A stretch of DNA of 64,000 nucleotides from Sphingobacteriales bacterium (GTDB lineage Bacteria; Bacteroidota; Bacteroidia; Chitinophagales; UBA2359): positions 2,728,001 to 2,792,000 of the forward strand of contig CP064999.1 in the NCBI GenBank assembly GCA_016700115.1. The letters run 5' to 3'. The position numbers and the translations under genes were made by a program. Positions 36,113 to 44,194 of this stretch are shown in pieces (positions within the stretch are counted from its first letter, which is position 1; the number at the start of each line of letters is the position of its first letter). The notes under the pieces are model-generated. The model was not told the DNA's origin, did no database searches, and saw only the letters and a program-made list of their open reading frames with translations.

Positions 36113-36586
36113 CTATTTTTCCCCGTCAACCTGTCGCATAAATTCAAGCACATCGCGGGCATCCCCGATTGAAACGTTTTGGTTGGGCATACGGGTCAGA
36201 CACAATTCCAGCAACTTTTGTGCCTCCGGGTCTTTTTCGAGCATGACTTCCACATTGGTAATCATGTTCATTATCCATTCCGGTTTTCGGGTTTTTGTTA
36301 ACCCTAACCAGCCGGGGCCAACCACCCGCTCTGCGGTTAGTTTATGGCAGGCCGAACATTTCATATCATAAATTGATTTACCCCGACCCACCCTTGCCTG
36401 ATCAAGAGGCGTTCCGAGTTCAACACTTTTAACTTCTCCGATTCCTTTTCCTTGTGCAAGCATATCGTCTTCAGGAGAGGAACTTGTCTTTTTAATAGTA
36501 GTAGGCTGATTTGGAGGGGTCATTTGCCCACCTCCACATGCAGCTAAGAAAATTACAAGGCTTAGAAAAATAGCAATCTTTTTCAT
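36113..36586 (-). CDS. Monoheme cytochrome c lipoprotein of the nos cluster
   Basis: The 157-residue protein has a lipobox FLAAC (C17), a Pro/Ser-rich linker and a class I cytochrome c domain. CSACH binds heme near residues 77-81, and LTRMPNQN carries the probable axial Met near residue 134. As the first gene of the nos unit, just before nosZ, it is the likely direct electron donor to NosZ (NosC-like). A candidate regulated promoter lies upstream. Confidence 0.9.
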   Translation of the reverse strand: MKKIAIFLSLVIFLAACGGGQMTPPNQPTTIKKTSSSPEDDMLAQGKGIGEVKSVELGTPLDQARVGRGKSIYDMKCSACHKLTAERVVGPGWLGLTKTRKPEWIMNMITNVEVMLEKDPEAQKLLELCLTRMPNQNVSIGDARDVLEFMRQVDGEK

Positions 36587-36668
36587 GTGTTAAATATTTA
36601 GTGATTGGTAGTAATGTCTTCTTTTATCGTGATTTTTGAATTGTCTTTGGGCATTACTGATTTCCTTA

Positions 36669-36713
36669 CAAAGATAGGCCGGTATAAAAGTGAGATTTTA
36701 TGACTAAAGTCAT
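36669..36713 (-). promoter_or_regulatory. Candidate FNR/CRP-type operator and promoter of the nos operon
   Basis: The -7 element TATCTTTG lies at 36676-36669 (minus strand), about 85 bp before the cytochrome start. There is no clear TTTG at -33. Instead a perfect inverted repeat ATGACT-AA-AGTCAT (36700-36713) is centred about 42 bp upstream of the predicted start point. That is where class II CRP/FNR activators bind, and the TGAC-N4-GTCA spacing equals that of FNR boxes. The regulator itself is not in the window. Confidence 0.5.
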
Positions 36714-36823
36714 ATCGGACAAGTTTTTTTAATAGTTTTACTTTATAGTGCTATCTTTTAGAGACAAATATCGGACAAGTTTTTTTAATAGTTTTACTTT
36801 ATAGTGCTATCTTTTAGAGACAA
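36712..36823. repeat. Perfect 56-bp tandem duplication
   Basis: 36712-36767 and 36768-36823 are identical base for base. Copy 2 contains the last codons and stop of the GNAT gene that ends at 36794, and copy 1 is a free copy downstream of it. Copy 1 also ends against the candidate nos operator. Confidence 0.95.
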
Positions 36824-37294
36824 ATCTCTTTTTAGGACAATCATATCTCTCAGCAATATTCCGTTTTCGTAAATTGGTCTTGGATAATTGTCTATAAAAA
36901 AATCCTTGATTACAGTATAGTCTGTAAAGCCAAGTTTCCGGTATAGTTTTAAAGGGCCCTCAGAAGTTTCACCGGTTCCGACAAATAATGTCTTGATTCC
37001 TTTGCTTGTTAAATTTTCTATCGCATGGTTGATCAGAAAAGTTCCGATGCCAAAACCCCGAAATTCTGGAATGACCGCAAGGTTTTTAATTTCGGCAGTT
37101 TGATCGTTGTTTATTTTCAACACATATAAGGCAATTTGTCGGTTGTCAATTTCACAAATAAAGATTTGCGAGTGATAAATATATTTATCAATTGCTTCCA
37201 CAGCATCATCGGCCATTAAAAGCAACTCGTAAGGGATATTTTCAGCCGGGTTTATCCTTCTGATTGTTAGTTTGTTTTCAAAATCTAACCCCAT
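36794..37294 (-). CDS. GNAT-family N-acetyltransferase
   Basis: The 166-residue protein has GNAT motif A (NLAVIPEFRGFGIGTFLINHAI, acetyl-CoA loop R-G-F-G-I-G) and motif B (GPLKLYRKLGFTDYTVI). The acceptor is unknown. Its final codons (about nine residues, LSLKDSTIK) lie in the second copy of the 56-bp tandem duplication, so the present C-terminus may date from that event. It reads toward the nos cluster but is separated from it by the candidate nos promoter. Confidence 0.88.
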   Translation of the reverse strand: MGLDFENKLTIRRINPAENIPYELLLMADDAVEAIDKYIYHSQIFICEIDNRQIALYVLKINNDQTAEIKNLAVIPEFRGFGIGTFLINHAIENLTSKGIKTLFVGTGETSEGPLKLYRKLGFTDYTVIKDFFIDNYPRPIYENGILLRDMIVLKRDLSLKDSTIK

Positions 37295-37396
37295 TTTAAT
37301 GCTGTTTTGTTTAATGCTATTTTAACAATTACATTTTAGCTTTTACAAAAGAATTTTTAAAACCGGCTTATGAATAAGTTGTTGATAAGAAAATAG

Positions 37397-38389
37397 TTAA
37401 TGTGGGAATTTTTCTCCGGGAGCAAAAACAACCTTTGGAATTTTGTTTTTAACCGGTTCCAAAGATTGAAGATAGCGATAGACTGCTTTTAACTCCACTT
37501 CATTCATTCTTGAAAAAGATCCCCAAGGCATTCCCATTACCGGCAGCAATTTACCTGCTTTGAATCGTTTGATAAATGTTGCCTCATCCCAATGAGCCAT
37601 AATGCCTGTTTCTTTATCCGGAGTAAGATTGGGTGTTATAAACCCGTAATTTTTATTAGCCGGTTCTGGTTCAAGCATTAGCCCCCCTGCAAATGGTTCC
37701 CCAATAAATTCTCCTGTTTTCATATCCCTTGCCGTATGACAACCCACACAATTAGCCACATAGTTGGCGATATAATGGCCGTATTCTACAGTTGAATCAA
37801 TGGCTATTTTTTGGGGAGGATCACTTTTAGGTCCTTCAGGTTTTAAAACCCCAAAAGCGTATATTGCTTTTCCCAATAAATTCAGTTTAGTTTTAGCAAC
37901 TTCATTTTTTACCGGTTCCTGTGAACGCAAGAAAGAAATCACGGCTGTTAAATCTTCATCACTTAATCCCTGAAATGGCATAAAGGGTACAATCACTCTG
38001 CCATCACTTCCAACTGAATGTCGCAAGGTTCGTGCTATCTCTCCATCAGTTAATTTTCCAATTCCTGTTTCGGGGTCGGGAGTAAGATTTGAACTATAGT
38101 AGGTTCCAATTGGTAAGTCAAATTCCCGACCACCGGTTAATGGAATTTCAAGCCCGTTTTCAGCCTCAGTTTCTTTGTCTTTCGATACATGACATGTCGC
38201 ACAATGTGCAGGCCCGTAAACTATGTATTTCCCTCTTGCTATCAGGCTCGAATCTGTACTTGCCTTTACTTCAGGGTATGGCGCATCGTATTTTTTATTC
38301 CAGGAAAGTTGCACAAATACAATAAAAAAAATAGCTATTATTGCTAATGCTATCCCGGCCCATTTGATGATTTTTAAAAAACTACTCAT
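37397..38389 (-). CDS. Membrane-anchored diheme cytochrome c
   Basis: The 330-residue protein has an N-terminal membrane anchor (~8-28). Two class I cytochrome c domains each carry a heme site: CATCH near residues 62-66 and CVGCH near residues 214-218. Probable axial Met residues are in VPFMPFQGLS and LLPVMGMPWGSF. The paired domains resemble the cytochrome subunits of periplasmic alcohol/gluconate dehydrogenases, but no dehydrogenase is adjacent. It lies upstream of the nos cluster and may feed electrons to it; this is inference. Confidence 0.88.
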   Translation of the reverse strand: MSSFLKIIKWAGIALAIIAIFFIVFVQLSWNKKYDAPYPEVKASTDSSLIARGKYIVYGPAHCATCHVSKDKETEAENGLEIPLTGGREFDLPIGTYYSSNLTPDPETGIGKLTDGEIARTLRHSVGSDGRVIVPFMPFQGLSDEDLTAVISFLRSQEPVKNEVAKTKLNLLGKAIYAFGVLKPEGPKSDPPQKIAIDSTVEYGHYIANYVANCVGCHTARDMKTGEFIGEPFAGGLMLEPEPANKNYGFITPNLTPDKETGIMAHWDEATFIKRFKAGKLLPVMGMPWGSFSRMNEVELKAVYRYLQSLEPVKNKIPKVVFAPGEKFPH

Positions 38390-38788
38390 GATGTTTGCAT
38401 TTTAGAAGGTTAGTATTATTTGACATTAAGTATTTATAAGAGGTGAAATCGCTATTTGCATTTAGGAAATACGTAGCCTAACTCTATCATTCACAAAAAA
38501 ACAAATTCTACTTTCAATCTTTTGCTAATCATCAGAATTAAATGACCCAATCTTAGAATTAACCAAAAAACAGCTATAAATTATTGAACGTGTTAAACAA
38601 CCAGACTTATATTTTAAATTTATTTCTTATTTAAAAATTGGTTTTTCAAAAGTAAATGCTAAGATATACTTTATTTAAAAAATAACCGACTATCATCAAT
38701 TATTTTCAGAATTATTGAAAATTAAAATTACACCGAATACAAAGAAAAACACCTAAAACAATCTGAAAACCCAAAATTTATTTTCCCG
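38390..38788. other. AT-rich intergenic region
   Basis: About 400 bases of very AT-rich DNA separate the diheme cytochrome and GrpB-family genes. No gene, full promoter or terminator was found. Confidence 0.5.
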
Positions 38789-39373
38789 TTACTTCTTTAA
38801 AGGGATAGTATTTGACTTTACTATATCATCTAAATCTGTTTGAACAAATCCGGCTAACTGGAGAATATTGATAATAAACGAGGTTTTACCATCCACATAT
38901 AAATCTATATCAAAAGGATATTTCTGAGCCAGATTCTTTTTCAGTGCTCCATATTCTTTGGCTTTGTCCGCATGGTTTCTTAAAAAGTCACGGAAAGCCA
39001 AATGATTATTTAAACTGATACTGCCTAAAAGACAAACGTATAAATGGTGTTTTTCCCAAATCCTGAATGAGCCGTCAAAAGGGGTTTGTTCTGAACTTCG
39101 CTTAAATGCTTCCCGGTCTTTTATACCCAAATCACCCCGATGTTCATAACCCAGGACAGCAAGTTTTTCAATTACCGCATCTAATTTTTTGGGGTCATCA
39201 ATGATGATGTCAATATCTATAATGGGTTTTGCAGCCAATCCTACCACAGAAGTACTGCCGACATGCTGAATATCAGAAACAAGATTGCCCAAATTTTGGA
39301 GATAAACTGTTTTAAGTTGTTGAAATGTTTCTGCCCATTGTGGTGAATAATTTTCAATTAGTATTTTGGTCAT
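38789..39373 (-). CDS. GrpB-family nucleotidyltransferase-fold protein
   Basis: The 194-residue protein matches the GrpB/COG2320 family, with the motif QHVGSTSVVGLAAKPIIDIDIII (~37-59). This is the GS-x10-D-x-D pattern of the minimal nucleotidyltransferase fold. KHHLYVCLLGS follows near residue 108. Some members are fused to CoaE, but this one is stand-alone. The substrate is unknown. Confidence 0.9.
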   Translation of the reverse strand: MTKILIENYSPQWAETFQQLKTVYLQNLGNLVSDIQHVGSTSVVGLAAKPIIDIDIIIDDPKKLDAVIEKLAVLGYEHRGDLGIKDREAFKRSSEQTPFDGSFRIWEKHHLYVCLLGSISLNNHLAFRDFLRNHADKAKEYGALKKNLAQKYPFDIDLYVDGKTSFIINILQLAGFVQTDLDDIVKSNTIPLKK

Positions 39374-39874
39374 GGTAAAATCTTTGAACCAGTTCGCCTT
39401 TCACTCCTACTGCAAGATAACAATAGTTCGTTAAAAGTGAAGCGGCATAACAGCTCAAATATATGAGATCAAAAATGTTGGCTGATTTATTGATAACTCA
39501 CAATATTAATCAGAGATGTCAAAATTACGGTCATTTTAATATTGGTTCAAAACCTTATTACCTTTGTAACAACATGTCATCAAGTAATTTTCCAACCTTA
39601 TTACCTCGTATGTTTGCCCGATAGATGCAAAGTAGTGCTTTTTAAGATAGAAGTGCTATTATGTGTGGGTTAAGCTCGGAAAGAGGAGAGGCATTATTAC
39701 CTTGATAATCAAACACAAAGATATATCGCAATCCTGTTCAGAAGACCGAATAGTATTTTGAGATATCGATCATCTAAAGGATGAAAAAGCATAATCTCGG
39801 ATAGAAATGCGAGGATGGTTGGAGTGAGGTATTAGGTAGTTTAACCCATTTTTTCACTTTAAATCTTGCATAAG
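39374..39874. other. Non-coding left end of the IS110-like element and its flank
   Basis: No gene was found. The region holds the left pair of AACCTTATTACCT repeats and then about 270 nt of non-coding DNA before the transposase remnant. In IS110-group elements this position encodes the bridge RNA, so such an RNA may have been made here. Its structure cannot be proved by eye. Confidence 0.5.
39551..39606. repeat. Left pair of 13-bp repeats
   Basis: AACCTTATTACCT occurs at 39551-39563 and again at 39594-39606, same orientation, 43 bp apart. Confidence 0.9.
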
Positions 39875-40977
39875 ATGAAGAAAAAAGGAACTGAGAACTT
39901 GGGTGCTAAAAGAATAGTGCCACAAAAAAAGAAGTTATTGGCATAGATGTATCTTCTAAGAGCCATTCGGTTCGTATTGGATACAAACTGCCTATAGAGG
40001 AAACGGTACATATTGGAGAGGAAAAGACCTTTGCCAATGATGATCAGGGTCATGAAGCCTTGTTAGCGTATGTTACTAAATTCACCCACCCAGACTGTAC
40101 TAACCGTGTTTTTGTGATGGAAGCTACGGGCATTTACCATGAGGATCTGGCTTATTATTTGGACAAGTCAGGAGCTTTTGTAACTGTTGTATTGCCCAGT
40201 AGAGCGATGGCATACAAAAAATCGGAAAATGTATTGTCAAAAACCGATGGTATAGATGCCCGCTTACTTGTTAAAATGGGCTTGAGAAGACCTTAGCCCG
40301 TTGGGAGCCGCCATCAGCAGAGGTGTACGAACTCAAACAACTTTGCAGAGAACATGGTCGGTTAATAGCGGATAAAACAGTCGTGAAAAATCGTACACAT
40401 GCCATGCTAAGGTCTTCCATGCCCTCTAAATCAACGCTTGGACGAAATCAAGAGTCTGTCAATCTCCTACAAAAACAGATAGAGGCGGTAGAAAAAGAAA
40501 TGGCACTATTGGTTAGTAAACACAAGCCATTGTTAGAGGCAGTTAAGCGTGCCGTCAGCATTCCGGGGTATTGGGCGCATCACGGCTACGATTGTGCTGG
40601 CTGAAACTAATTTGTTTAAGAATTTTAACAATGCCAAGCAAGTTACCAAGTACACAGGACTTGATATAGTACAAAGAGAGTCCGGCACTTTTAAAGGCAA
40701 ACAACGCATCTCAAAGCACGGAAATAGTTTTTTGAGAGCAGCACTCTATATGCCGGCACTATCAGCAGTAAGGTATAATATGCCTATCAAAGACTTGTTT
40801 GACCGAATAACTGACAAGAGTGGCATAAAAATGAAAGGCATCACGGCTGCAAGCAGGAAACTGCTCTGTTTAATGTGTTCCATGGAAAAAAACAAAAAAG
40901 ATTTTGATAGTCATTACCATCAAAAACGGGTAGAAGCTACTACTGCCAAATCGAATAAGCTTGCACATTGCCTGTAA
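39875..40977 (+). pseudogene. Frameshifted IS110-family transposase
   Basis: Joined frames give a typical IS110 transposase of about 365 residues. The RuvC-like DEDD domain is near VIGIDVSSKSHSVRIG, VMEATGIYHEDLAYYL and KTDGIDARLLVKMGL. The C-terminal transposase_20 domain has SIPGIGRITATIVLAET and GTFKGKQRISKHGNSFLRAAL. The frame breaks at three points: an A7 run near 39924-39930, GGG near 40278-40280 (frame 1 to frame 0) and GGGG near 40565-40570 (frame 0 to frame 1). No single ORF is longer than 142 residues, so it is inactive as it stands. Breaks in homopolymers could also come from sequencing error. Confidence 0.8.
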
Positions 40978-41098
40978 AAAAGAAAACAGTGCAAGTTCTA
41001 AAAATGCAAATACGTTTGCATAATAATAACGCTATCTAAAATTACCAACGGGTAAACAGATTTAGCGTATATATTGTAAGTGTTCATACAAAACAAAA

Positions 41099-41124
41099 GT
41101 AGCAAGAGAATTAACTCTTGCTAC
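41099..41124. other. Strong hairpin in the right non-coding end
   Basis: A perfect 10-bp stem (GTAGCAAGAG, 41099-41108, with CTCTTGCTAC, 41115-41124) has a 6-nt loop. There is no T tract. It may be a structural element of the IS right end. Confidence 0.55.
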
Positions 41125-41253
41125 ACAGGATAGCTATGTCCTAAACGAATAGTCACAACTTCCAACAGCAAAATTAAAACTTTTTTAAAAAATCCTAAAA
41201 AAATTTATCAATTCCCTTTGAAACTAACATAGTATCTTATTATTATGGGAATA

Positions 41254-41307
41254 AGGTAATAAGGTTTTGATAATAAGAAAGTACTCGGTTACTAAGGTAA
41301 TAAGGTT
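41254..41307. repeat. Right pair of 13-bp repeats
   Basis: AGGTAATAAGGTT, the reverse complement of the left repeats, occurs at 41254-41266 and 41295-41307, 41 bp apart. Confidence 0.9.
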
Positions 41308-41675
41308 ATGCCGACATATTGATTACCAAACTTTATTAAATTTAGTAAAGGTAGATTATGAGTATAGTTCACTTATTTTAACGAACTATTGAGATAATGT
41401 ACTTTGATGGAAGTTTTTTTTAATCGTCTGCAAAAAAAATTACCTGAACTGATTTTGAAAAAAGAGTCTTTATTTTCAATTTAATCCGGAGGTTTTAAAA
41501 ACCTGATTGAGTATAAGTTACTCAGTTTTCCTCTCTAAAGAATCGGATAATTAGTTTTATCTGGTCAAAAATCAGATCAGGTTGTGCAGTTTTGTTTTTT
41601 TTAAGATTCCATTTCAACTTCTTTTAGGTTATAGTTAGTTGGAATCTGTCAAAGTGTAAATTTTACACAAAAAAT
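41308..41675. other. AT-rich region between the IS remnant and nadE
   Basis: About 370 bases with no supported gene. Only the nadE promoter just after this stretch was recognised. Confidence 0.5.
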
Positions 41676-41709
41676 TTTGCTTGCTTGTTGTTCATTCGTT
41701 TTATCTTTG
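41676..41709 (+). promoter_or_regulatory. Promoter of nadE
   Basis: TTTG (41676-41679), a 22-nt spacer and TATCTTTG (41702-41709) fit the Bacteroidota consensus. ATG 41727 follows by 18 nt, which rules out the in-frame start at 41685 that lies inside the promoter. Confidence 0.6.
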
Positions 41710-41726
41710 CGGGCACAAGTTTTAAT

Positions 41727-43379
41727 ATGAAGATTGCAATTGCACAACAAAACTATCATATTGGAAATTTTGATTCCAATGCAGTTAAAATTTTAGCAGC
41801 TATTGATCAGGCCCGTCAAAACGGGATGGATTTAATAGTATTCAGTGAGTTAGCGGTATGTGGATATCCTCCCCGCGATTTTCTTGAATTTTCTGATTTT
41901 ATCAATCGCTGCCACGGGGTATTGGAAAAAATCAAAGCACAAAGTAAAGGGATTGCCGTTGCTGTAGGATGCCCAACGGTAAATCCGAAAACAGAGGGAA
42001 AAGATTTGTTTAATTCTGCCTATTTTATCTCAGATGGCGAAGTTTTGCATATTGCGAACAAAGCCTTGCTGCCAACTTATGATATCTTTGACGAATACCG
42101 GTATTTTGAGCCTTCCACAACGTTTGAAACTTTTGTTTTTAAAGGTAAACGGATAGCTTTGACAATTTGTGAAGATATATGGAACGTGGGCAACGAAAAC
42201 CCTCTTTACCCAATCTGTCCGATGGATGAATTGGTCAAACAACGTCCCGATGTGATGATAAACCTCTCAGCATCGCCTTTTCATTTCAATCAGGCAAATG
42301 AGCGCATCCATACACTTAAAGCAAATGCCGGGCGGTATGATTTGCCAATTTTTTACTCAAATTGCATTGGAGCACAGACCGAGTTGATTTTTGACGGTGG
42401 GTCTCTGGTGATGGATGCAAGCGGTAACATAATTGATGAATTACCTTATTTCGAAGAAGCTTTGCGTTATTATGAATTACCGGATAACAATATTCCGGTT
42501 GCATTGTCGAATGATAAAACAGGAGAACAACCCAAGCAAAAAATAGAACTGATTTACGGCGCTTTGGTATTGGGCATTAAGGATTATTTTTCAAAACTTG
42601 GATTTAAGAAAGCCATCCTCGGATTGTCCGGAGGTGTAGATTCTGCTTTAGTCCTTACACTTGCAGTTCATGCTTTGGGGAAAGATAATGTGCGTTCTGT
42701 ATTGATGCCTTCTCAGTATTCATCCGATCACTCGATAGACGATGCCATTCATTTAGCAAATAACTTAGGTAGCCCTTATGAAATAGTGCCGATCAGGGAT
42801 ATGTATCAAAGTTATATGGACTCCATAGGTCCTTTGTTTGAAGGCAAGCCCTTTGATGTTACTGAAGAAAACATACAGGCAAGAATAAGGGCAAATATCC
42901 TGATGGCACTTTCAAACAAATTTGGATACATTGTCCTGAATACTTCTAACAAAAGTGAAACGGCCGTAGGTTATGGTACTTTATACGGCGATATGTGCGG
43001 AGGGCTTTCGGTAATTGGTGATTTATACAAAACGGAAATCTACGCTTTATGCAGGTATATCAATCGTGAAAAAGAAATCATACCCGCGAATGTGTTGGTG
43101 AAAGCGCCTTCTGCTGAACTCAGACCTAATCAAAAAGACAGCGACTCTTTACCGGAATATCACGAATTAGATCAGGTATTGTATCAATATATTGAAAAAC
43201 GACAAGGCCCAAATGAACTTATTGCAATGGGATTTGACAAAGCATTAGTGGCAAAAACTTTAAGACTGGTCAATATCAATGAATTTAAGCGGCATCAAAC
43301 ACCCCCAATACTCAGGGTGTCGTCAAAAGCTTTTGGAGTGGGTAGAAGGATGCCAATAGTTGGAAAGTATTTGTCCTGA
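41727..43379 (+). CDS. nadE: Glutamine-dependent NAD+ synthetase
   Basis: The 550-residue enzyme makes NAD+ from nicotinic acid adenine dinucleotide, ATP and glutamine. The N-terminal nitrilase-fold glutaminase has the E41-K112-C148 triad (FSELAVCGYPP, NKALLPTY, LTICEDIWN). The C-terminal synthetase has the PP-loop SGGVDS (301-306) and, later, NTSNKSETAVGYGTLYGD and KAPSAELRPNQKD. Length is as expected for the two-domain form. The start is set by the promoter. The response regulator gene follows on the same strand 87 bp later. Confidence 0.96.
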   Translation: MKIAIAQQNYHIGNFDSNAVKILAAIDQARQNGMDLIVFSELAVCGYPPRDFLEFSDFINRCHGVLEKIKAQSKGIAVAVGCPTVNPKTEGKDLFNSAYFISDGEVLHIANKALLPTYDIFDEYRYFEPSTTFETFVFKGKRIALTICEDIWNVGNENPLYPICPMDELVKQRPDVMINLSASPFHFNQANERIHTLKANAGRYDLPIFYSNCIGAQTELIFDGGSLVMDASGNIIDELPYFEEALRYYELPDNNIPVALSNDKTGEQPKQKIELIYGALVLGIKDYFSKLGFKKAILGLSGGVDSALVLTLAVHALGKDNVRSVLMPSQYSSDHSIDDAIHLANNLGSPYEIVPIRDMYQSYMDSIGPLFEGKPFDVTEENIQARIRANILMALSNKFGYIVLNTSNKSETAVGYGTLYGDMCGGLSVIGDLYKTEIYALCRYINREKEIIPANVLVKAPSAELRPNQKDSDSLPEYHELDQVLYQYIEKRQGPNELIAMGFDKALVAKTLRLVNINEFKRHQTPPILRVSSKAFGVGRRMPIVGKYLS

Positions 43380-43466
43380 ATTTAGTGGAGGATAAAAAAT
43401 GAATATGTTGATTTATTAGCGCAAAAATGGGTAAAAAAAGCTAATCATCAACAAATATCCCAAATA

Positions 43467-44177
43467 ATGGAACCAAACGAAATTAAGATTCTCATTGCCG
43501 ATGATGAACCCGATGTACTGGAGTTTGTCAGGTATAACCTGCAAAAAGAAAATTACACCGTAATTACAGCCCCTAATGGATTGAAAGCTATAGAAATGGC
43601 CAAAAAGCATGTTCCGCAGCTTATCATTCTCGACATCATGATGCCCGAATTGGATGGGATGCAGGCCTGCAAAGAAATGGTATTGTTGCCTGAACTGAAA
43701 GATACCATACTCGTATTTCTGACTGCACGGAGCGAGGAATTTACCCAGGTCATGGCACTCGATTTGGGGGCTGATGATTATATCACCAAACCCATTCGGC
43801 CCCGTTTGTTAGTTAGTAAAATAAAATCACTCTTGCGTCGCTTTCAAAAAGTTGAAACAACGGATGATGAGGAAGCAATCTTGAAGGTTTCTGATTTAAT
43901 CATCAATAAAACTACACATTCCCTGACCATGAAGGGCCAACCGATTGAGCTTCCGAGAAAAGAATTTGCACTCTTGTATTTGCTGGCCTCCAAACCCGGA
44001 AGAGTATTTAATCGCGAAGAAATACTAAATAAAGTATGGGGTACGGATGTGATTGTCAATGATCGGACTATTGATGTACATATTCGCAAACTTCGCGAAA
44101 AATTGGGCAAAGGATACATTAAAACCCTTAAGGGGGTTGGTTATAAGTTTAAGCCTACCAAAAACATGGACGAATAG
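43467..44177 (+). CDS. OmpR/PhoB-family response regulator
   Basis: The 236-residue protein has an N-terminal receiver (~6-125) with the acidic pair D12/D13, phospho-acceptor D56 (IILDIMMPELDG), the Thr in FLTARSE and the Lys in YITKPIRP. The C-terminal winged helix (~140-230) has NREEILNKVWGTDVIVNDRTIDVHIRKLREKLG. No sensor kinase is adjacent, so it is an orphan in this window. Two-component control of phosphate or envelope genes is usual for close relatives but is not shown here. It converges on the next gene with only 17 bp between. Confidence 0.95.
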   Translation: MEPNEIKILIADDEPDVLEFVRYNLQKENYTVITAPNGLKAIEMAKKHVPQLIILDIMMPELDGMQACKEMVLLPELKDTILVFLTARSEEFTQVMALDLGADDYITKPIRPRLLVSKIKSLLRRFQKVETTDDEEAILKVSDLIINKTTHSLTMKGQPIELPRKEFALLYLLASKPGRVFNREEILNKVWGTDVIVNDRTIDVHIRKLREKLGKGYIKTLKGVGYKFKPTKNMDE

Positions 44178-44194
44178 CCTTACACCCCTCTAAT

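Larger units (their letters stand above)
39551..41307. mobile_element. Degenerate IS110-family insertion element with paired inverted flanking repeats
   Basis: The core is a frameshifted IS110-family transposase (39875-40977). It is bracketed by two forward copies of AACCTTATTACCT (39551-39563, 39594-39606) and two reverse copies (41254-41266, 41295-41307). The innermost extended match between sides is 17 bp (39548-39564 with 41253-41269). Classical IS110 elements lack terminal inverted repeats, so the repeats may be the target structure or part of another element. Exact IS ends are not defined. Confidence 0.65.

Noticed and set aside
39923..39933. Programmed -1 frameshift (A_AAA_AAG heptamer) at the start of the IS110 transposase
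   Set aside because: The heptamer at 39925-39931 is in the right frame, but the gene has at least two further frame breaks downstream and IS110 elements are not known to need frameshifting. Decay or homopolymer error is simpler.
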